From assembly GCA_003157235.1 (NCBI GenBank), contig PMJC01000320.1, positions 560-6,829 on the forward strand: a DNA stretch of 6,270 bases. Direction: 5' to 3'. The stretch is from Methanosarcina sp. GTDB taxonomy: Archaea > Halobacteriota > Methanosarcinia > Methanosarcinales > Methanosarcinaceae. Numbering within the stretch: position 1 is the stretch's first letter; every line of letters starts with the position of its first letter. This document shows, piece after piece, positions 5,665 to 6,270 of the stretch. The notes under the pieces were generated by a model. The model saw only the letters and a program-made list of their open reading frames with translations, had not been told where the DNA came from and ran no database searches. Made by a program: the position numbers and the translations under genes.

Positions 5665-6270
5665 GTTTCAGTATCTCCTTTGATCGATAATATTCTTTAA
5701 AAAATAAGGGTTATCAAAAGAAAAAATAGTCTCCGGATATTTATTTATATATTAATAATGGAAAATAACTACAAAAACATAAATTGATACTACTTCATTT
5801 TACGAAGAAAACTTTCTATTCAAAAATTATATTTTTTTGATTAATAAAAATTGATATTATATTCCCTTTAGTTATTAAATTTATATAATTTTTTGTATTA
5901 TCATCAAAAAGCCGTTCTGAATAAAAAATTAACCTAAATTCCGATACAAGCCCTAAAAAAAGATACTGTAAGGTAGAACAGAACTCTATAGAAACAACGC
6001 GGCACAATTTTTTTTGTGTCCAAACCTATGTATTTTCTTATTTTTCAGCCGAAATTTTCGGACATTTTTAACTGATTGTTCCGGGATAAATAGTTTTTAT
6101 TAAAACATATGTTATTGTAGGAAGCAAAAAGTGATTATGTTTATCTCACAAAGAATAAAAATAAATGAAAATTAAGTAACTATTCAATCTACAAATCGGA
6201 TTTGTTTAACCTATTTAGATAAATTACTTTTATTGTGCCAAGCTTCTGAGTTGCGGGTTAATTTCAATTG
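5665..6270. other. Strongly AT-rich right-end region, no gene seen
   Basis: Over these 606 bases no frame combines a start codon, a ribosome binding site and coding character. The TATA-box consensus TTTATATA (5744-5751) is present, but on the forward strand the first ATG after it (5758) gives nine codons. ATG 6137 gives twelve codons. Small symmetries are CACAA/TTGTG (6003-6018), the 13-base palindrome CCGAAATTTTCGG (6049-6061) and the 13-base palindrome CAAATCGGATTTG (6192-6204). The region may be the upstream zone of a gene beyond the right edge, but nothing shows this. Confidence 0.6.

Noticed and set aside
5453..5683. Forward-strand open frame of 76 codons with a very hydrophobic product
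   Set aside because: It is the complement of a lysine-rich reverse frame, has no ribosome binding site, and its phenylalanine/leucine runs simply mirror A-rich codons on the other strand.
5816..6007. Reverse-strand open frame of 63 codons
   Set aside because: It would need a TTG start without a ribosome binding site, and its composition is that of random A/T-rich DNA.

Overview
The window looks like chromosomal DNA of a methanogenic archaeon of the genus Methanosarcina. The evidence is a DNA topoisomerase VI operon with the long, C-terminally extended B subunit known from that genus, archaeal TATA boxes of the TTTATAAG type, Shine-Dalgarno sites matching the archaeal 16S tail (AGGAGGTGAT), AT-rich intergenic DNA, and long non-coding gaps around ordinary housekeeping genes. 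The genus call is inferred from protein and layout recognition, not from a database search.

Left part (1-836): the first 159 codons of trpC (indole-3-glycerol-phosphate synthase) run leftward off the edge. A stand-alone Lrp/AsnC-type effector-binding (RAM) protein without a DNA-binding domain runs rightward from the shared 128-base divergent promoter region. That region holds a palindromic TATA element and repeated ATGTA/TGATGTA motifs which could be operators.

Middle (837-4167): an AT-rich gap with a T-rich likely terminator and a good promoter leads into top6B-top6A. The two genes are one base apart, and the top6A ribosome binding site lies inside the last codons of top6B. Together they encode the A2B2 type IIB topoisomerase: Top6B is the ATP-driven clamp and Top6A the DNA-cleaving subunit (Spo11 relative). 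All expected ATPase, toprim and catalytic tyrosine motifs are present.

Right part (4168-6270): about 2.1 kb with no large gene. Two small leftward reading frames have strong ribosome binding sites. One is a 50-residue protein with a hydrophobic segment or signal peptide, a plausible promoter and a hairpin-plus-T-run terminator. The other is a 35-residue three-cysteine protein whose frame continues past two stops. There is also a cluster of inverted repeats at about 4580-4905, a locally GC-richer patch at 4263-4465 that may be a gene relic, and AT-rich DNA to the right end in which I see only small palindromes. No tRNA, rRNA, CRISPR array, complete insertion sequence or classical defence system is visible. 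The most novel-looking items are the 50-residue membrane/secreted protein and the inverted-repeat cluster.
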